Shown: positions 31,894 through 33,471 of the stretch, piece by piece
Layout: each line of letters starts with the position of its first letter
Numbering within the stretch: the stretch's first letter is position 1
NCBI GenBank assembly: GCA_024276075.1
Contig: JAJRXX010000026.1
Coordinates: forward strand, 1 to 33,471
Direction: 5' to 3'
From: Planctomycetota bacterium
GTDB taxonomy: Bacteria; Planctomycetota; Phycisphaerae; Phycisphaerales; Phycisphaeraceae
Length of the DNA stretch: 33,471 bases
The notes under the pieces: model-generated
Database searches by the model: none
Seen by the model: only the letters and a program-made list of their open reading frames with translations
What the model was told of the DNA's origin: nothing
Translations under genes and position numbers: made by a program

Positions 31894-32285
31894 AACAAAA
31901 CTCCTCGGTGTCTGTGAGGCACACGTTCGGCTTCCAAACAAAGGAGCTTCTCGGGCGTCTCGATACTCATCAATGGGACGACACATTCGTCCCACGCGCG
32001 GGCCAAAGCCGACGCTTTAATCATTCTATCACAATACCATCCCTGCGTTCTTCACACAATACGTGTAATTCTACCCCCCCCCGCCTCTAGGCCTCCTGGA
32101 CGGGCTGTCGAGCGGCACCCCCCTGCTATCGCCACCCAAAATGCTCTATGCAGAACGCCTCCCGTGCTTTACACTCTTATCCCTTATATCGCCGCCTGCT
32201 ACCCCCCCCCAAGGTCCCTCCCGCAGGGGCGACAGTGTTGCCTATTTCGTGTTCATAAAACCTTTACATCGAGGAGAATTTAATC
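31894..32285. other. Intergenic region between the RRM and bactofilin genes, with two C9 tracts
   Basis: Divergent genes are separated by about 390 bases. Two runs of nine C residues occur at 32074-32082 and 32202-32210. They read as G9 on the minus strand and could slip or form G-rich structures. I see no canonical promoter. Confidence 0.6.
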
Positions 32286-32699
32286 ATGGCAGAACCCACC
32301 GACCAAGTCACGGTCATCGCCGCTGACACGCACATCCGGGGCGAAATGACGTTCGACCGCACCGCGCGGGTGTACGGCAAGTTTGAGGGCAAAGTCACCG
32401 CCAAGGGCGAGTTGCAAATCGCAGAGGGCGCTTCTTGTCAAGCAGAGGTATCCGCTACAAAGATCACCGTCGACGGCGCGATCGAAGGCAACGTCACCGC
32501 GCAGGACTGCGTTCAGCTCAACAACAAATCTCAGCTCAAAGGCGATATCAAAGCCGCGAAGCTGGTCGTCGCTGAGGGCGCGTCTCTTTTTGGCCACTGC
32601 GCCGTCGGTCCCGATGCTGCCAAGATCGCTGCGACGCCCCAGATCAAAACGATCCCCCAGCAGCAGTCCAAGCCGGCCGCCGACACCACTCGCAAATAA
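32286..32699 (+). CDS. Bactofilin-family cytoskeletal protein
   Basis: A 137-residue polymer-forming protein. The core (residues 10-105) shows the bactofilin beta-helix pattern: IAADTHIRGEMTFDRTARVYG, FEGKVTAKGELQIAEGA, EVSATKITVDGAIEGNVTAQ, LKGDIKAAKLVVAEGASLFG. The ends are flexible. Bactofilins form nucleotide-independent filaments that position envelope-synthesis machinery. GAGGAG at 32271-32276 with nine-base spacing fixes the ATG at 32286. The next gene, 68 bases downstream on the same strand, encodes a second bactofilin-like protein, so the two probably form a unit. Confidence 0.92.
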   Translation: MAEPTDQVTVIAADTHIRGEMTFDRTARVYGKFEGKVTAKGELQIAEGASCQAEVSATKITVDGAIEGNVTAQDCVQLNNKSQLKGDIKAAKLVVAEGASLFGHCAVGPDAAKIAATPQIKTIPQQQSKPAADTTRK

Positions 32700-32767
32700 C
32701 TCAACCCATGCCAACCGCGCATTATCCCACAGCCTGACGATTCTCAGGCCAACGGTTGATATTTAGA

Positions 32768-33190
32768 ATGGCCCGCCAAACCGCCCAAAAGACGGTCCAG
32801 TGCTACCATTGCCGCCAACGGTTTAACGTTAGCAGCCGCGCGATGTCTACGTCCTGCCCGCACTGCCACAAACCGGTCATTGTGCAGGACGTCATCGTCA
32901 AAGGCCTCAAGACCACGCAAAAGCTGCAGACCTGTGGCCGCGTCATTATCAAATCGCGTGGGCGTGTGATGGCAGGAAAAATCGAGGCGCACGGCGGTAT
33001 TGAAGTCCTCGGCGCATTGAGCGGCAACGTGGTCAGTGGCGGGCCGGTCGTCATCGGACCCAAGGGCAGGTGGAAAGGCGATTGCCGTGCACCGACGCTG
33101 GAAGTCAAACTCGGCGCACGGATCGAAAGCGGGTTCTTTGAAATCCCAACCGATTGCCTGGGCGTGGGCGATCTGAACGACAACGGCTAG
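32768..33190 (+). CDS. Bactofilin-like protein with N-terminal zinc ribbon
   Basis: A 140-residue protein. A four-cysteine zinc ribbon (Cys12, Cys15, Cys30, Cys33, as CYHC and CPHC) opens it; then comes a bactofilin-type beta-helix (VIIKSRGRVMAGKIEAHGGIEVLGALSGNVVSGGPVVIGPKGRWKGDC...). The ATG at 32768 is chosen over an upstream TTG (32756); neither has a clear ribosome-binding site. The stop TAG (33188-33190) overlaps the stop of the convergent dipeptidase in the palindrome CTAG (33187-33190). The zinc ribbon could tie the filament to a partner protein or nucleic acid; that is a guess from the domain order. Confidence 0.82.
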   Translation: MARQTAQKTVQCYHCRQRFNVSSRAMSTSCPHCHKPVIVQDVIVKGLKTTQKLQTCGRVIIKSRGRVMAGKIEAHGGIEVLGALSGNVVSGGPVVIGPKGRWKGDCRAPTLEVKLGARIESGFFEIPTDCLGVGDLNDNG

Positions 33191-33471
33191 ACACGAGCGT
33201 TGGCACGGGCACTGACGCCTTGCGCGACCCGCGTCGGGTTGCCCGGGGGCAGCGCACGACGCAAGAACCGAAGCCAATTGCCGTGCATTACCGCCGCAAC
33301 ATCCTCCTCGCTGTAGCCCCGCGTGGTGAGTATCGGCCCCAGCTTGTTCAAATCCGAAATCGTGTCCAGGTCACACGGGCACCGCGTGGCGCCAAAACCG
33401 CCGTCCAGGTCGCTGCCAATCACCGCGTGACGAACGTTCCCAGCTAACTGACAGATGTGGTCGATGTGATC
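33187..33471 (-). CDS. Membrane dipeptidase (peptidase family M19), C-terminal part
   Basis: The gene runs off the right edge; 94 residues of the C-terminus are seen. DHIDHICQLAGNVRHAVIGSD, then DLDGGFGATRCPCDLDTISDL, LTTRGYSEEDVAAVMHGNWLRFLRR match the end of M19 renal-dipeptidase-type enzymes, including the GSDxDGGFG metal-site segment. M19 enzymes cut dipeptides with two zinc ions. Only the last portion is visible, so the other metal ligands cannot be checked. Its stop shares CTAG with the convergent bactofilin gene. Confidence 0.88.
   Translation of the reverse strand, partial: DHIDHICQLAGNVRHAVIGSDLDGGFGATRCPCDLDTISDLNKLGPILTTRGYSEEDVAAVMHGNWLRFLRRALPPGNPTRVAQGVSARANARV

Overview
The window looks like a chromosomal segment of a planctomycete-like bacterium, most likely a marine Phycisphaerae relative. 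This is inferred, not proven. The hints are a high-GC genome with several PEP-CTERM surface proteins, a 50-residue-repeat protein of the PEP-CTERM-associated type, two adjacent bactofilins, a short chlamydia/planctomycete-type histone H1-like protein, scattered single housekeeping genes (purL, proA, nuoD) not held in large operons, and many short isolated transcription units. No rRNA, tRNA or CRISPR array was recognised.

Left part (1-8250). The N-terminus of an IS5-type transposase runs off the left edge. A compact cruciform element (317-374) follows, then an AT-richer DUF3800 gene placed directly behind purL. purL seems to carry a compensated local frameshift. A LURP-one/tubby-like gene, a HAD phosphatase, an AT-richer two-gene islet (small unknown ORF plus DUF2335 membrane protein) and proA complete this part.

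Middle part (8160-16700). A TetR-type regulator has a textbook sigma-70 promoter and a palindromic operator-like site. It is followed by five exported proteins with PEP-CTERM-like sorting tails: a spondin-like protein, two tandem paralogues, an HExxH metalloprotease and a 1109-residue repeat protein. A 333-bp internally deleted IS630-type element with 27-bp perfect terminal repeats lies inside this cluster.

Right-middle (16700-25550). nuoD stands alone. A sulfotransferase, two translationally coupled glycosyltransferases (GT4 then GT2) and a PilZ protein suggest a small surface-polysaccharide locus. A CobA-HemD fusion (siroheme/heme), an isochorismatase-type hydrolase, an Hc1-like histone and a FabZ-like dehydratase follow.

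Right part (25590-33471). Three minus-strand genes encode a HAD-UbiA fusion, a DprE1-like oxidase and a DprE2-like reductase. Together these resemble the mycobacterial polyprenyl-phosphoryl-arabinose pathway. A lipid/membrane-anchored GH62 arabinofuranosidase is encoded about 1 kb away. Then come an RRM RNA-binding protein with a clear terminator, a classical bactofilin, a zinc-ribbon bactofilin and the C-terminus of an M19 dipeptidase running off the right edge.

The most interesting finding is the apparently complete polyprenyl-P-arabinose module outside Actinobacteria, with the phosphatase step possibly fused to UbiA, next to a GH62 enzyme.
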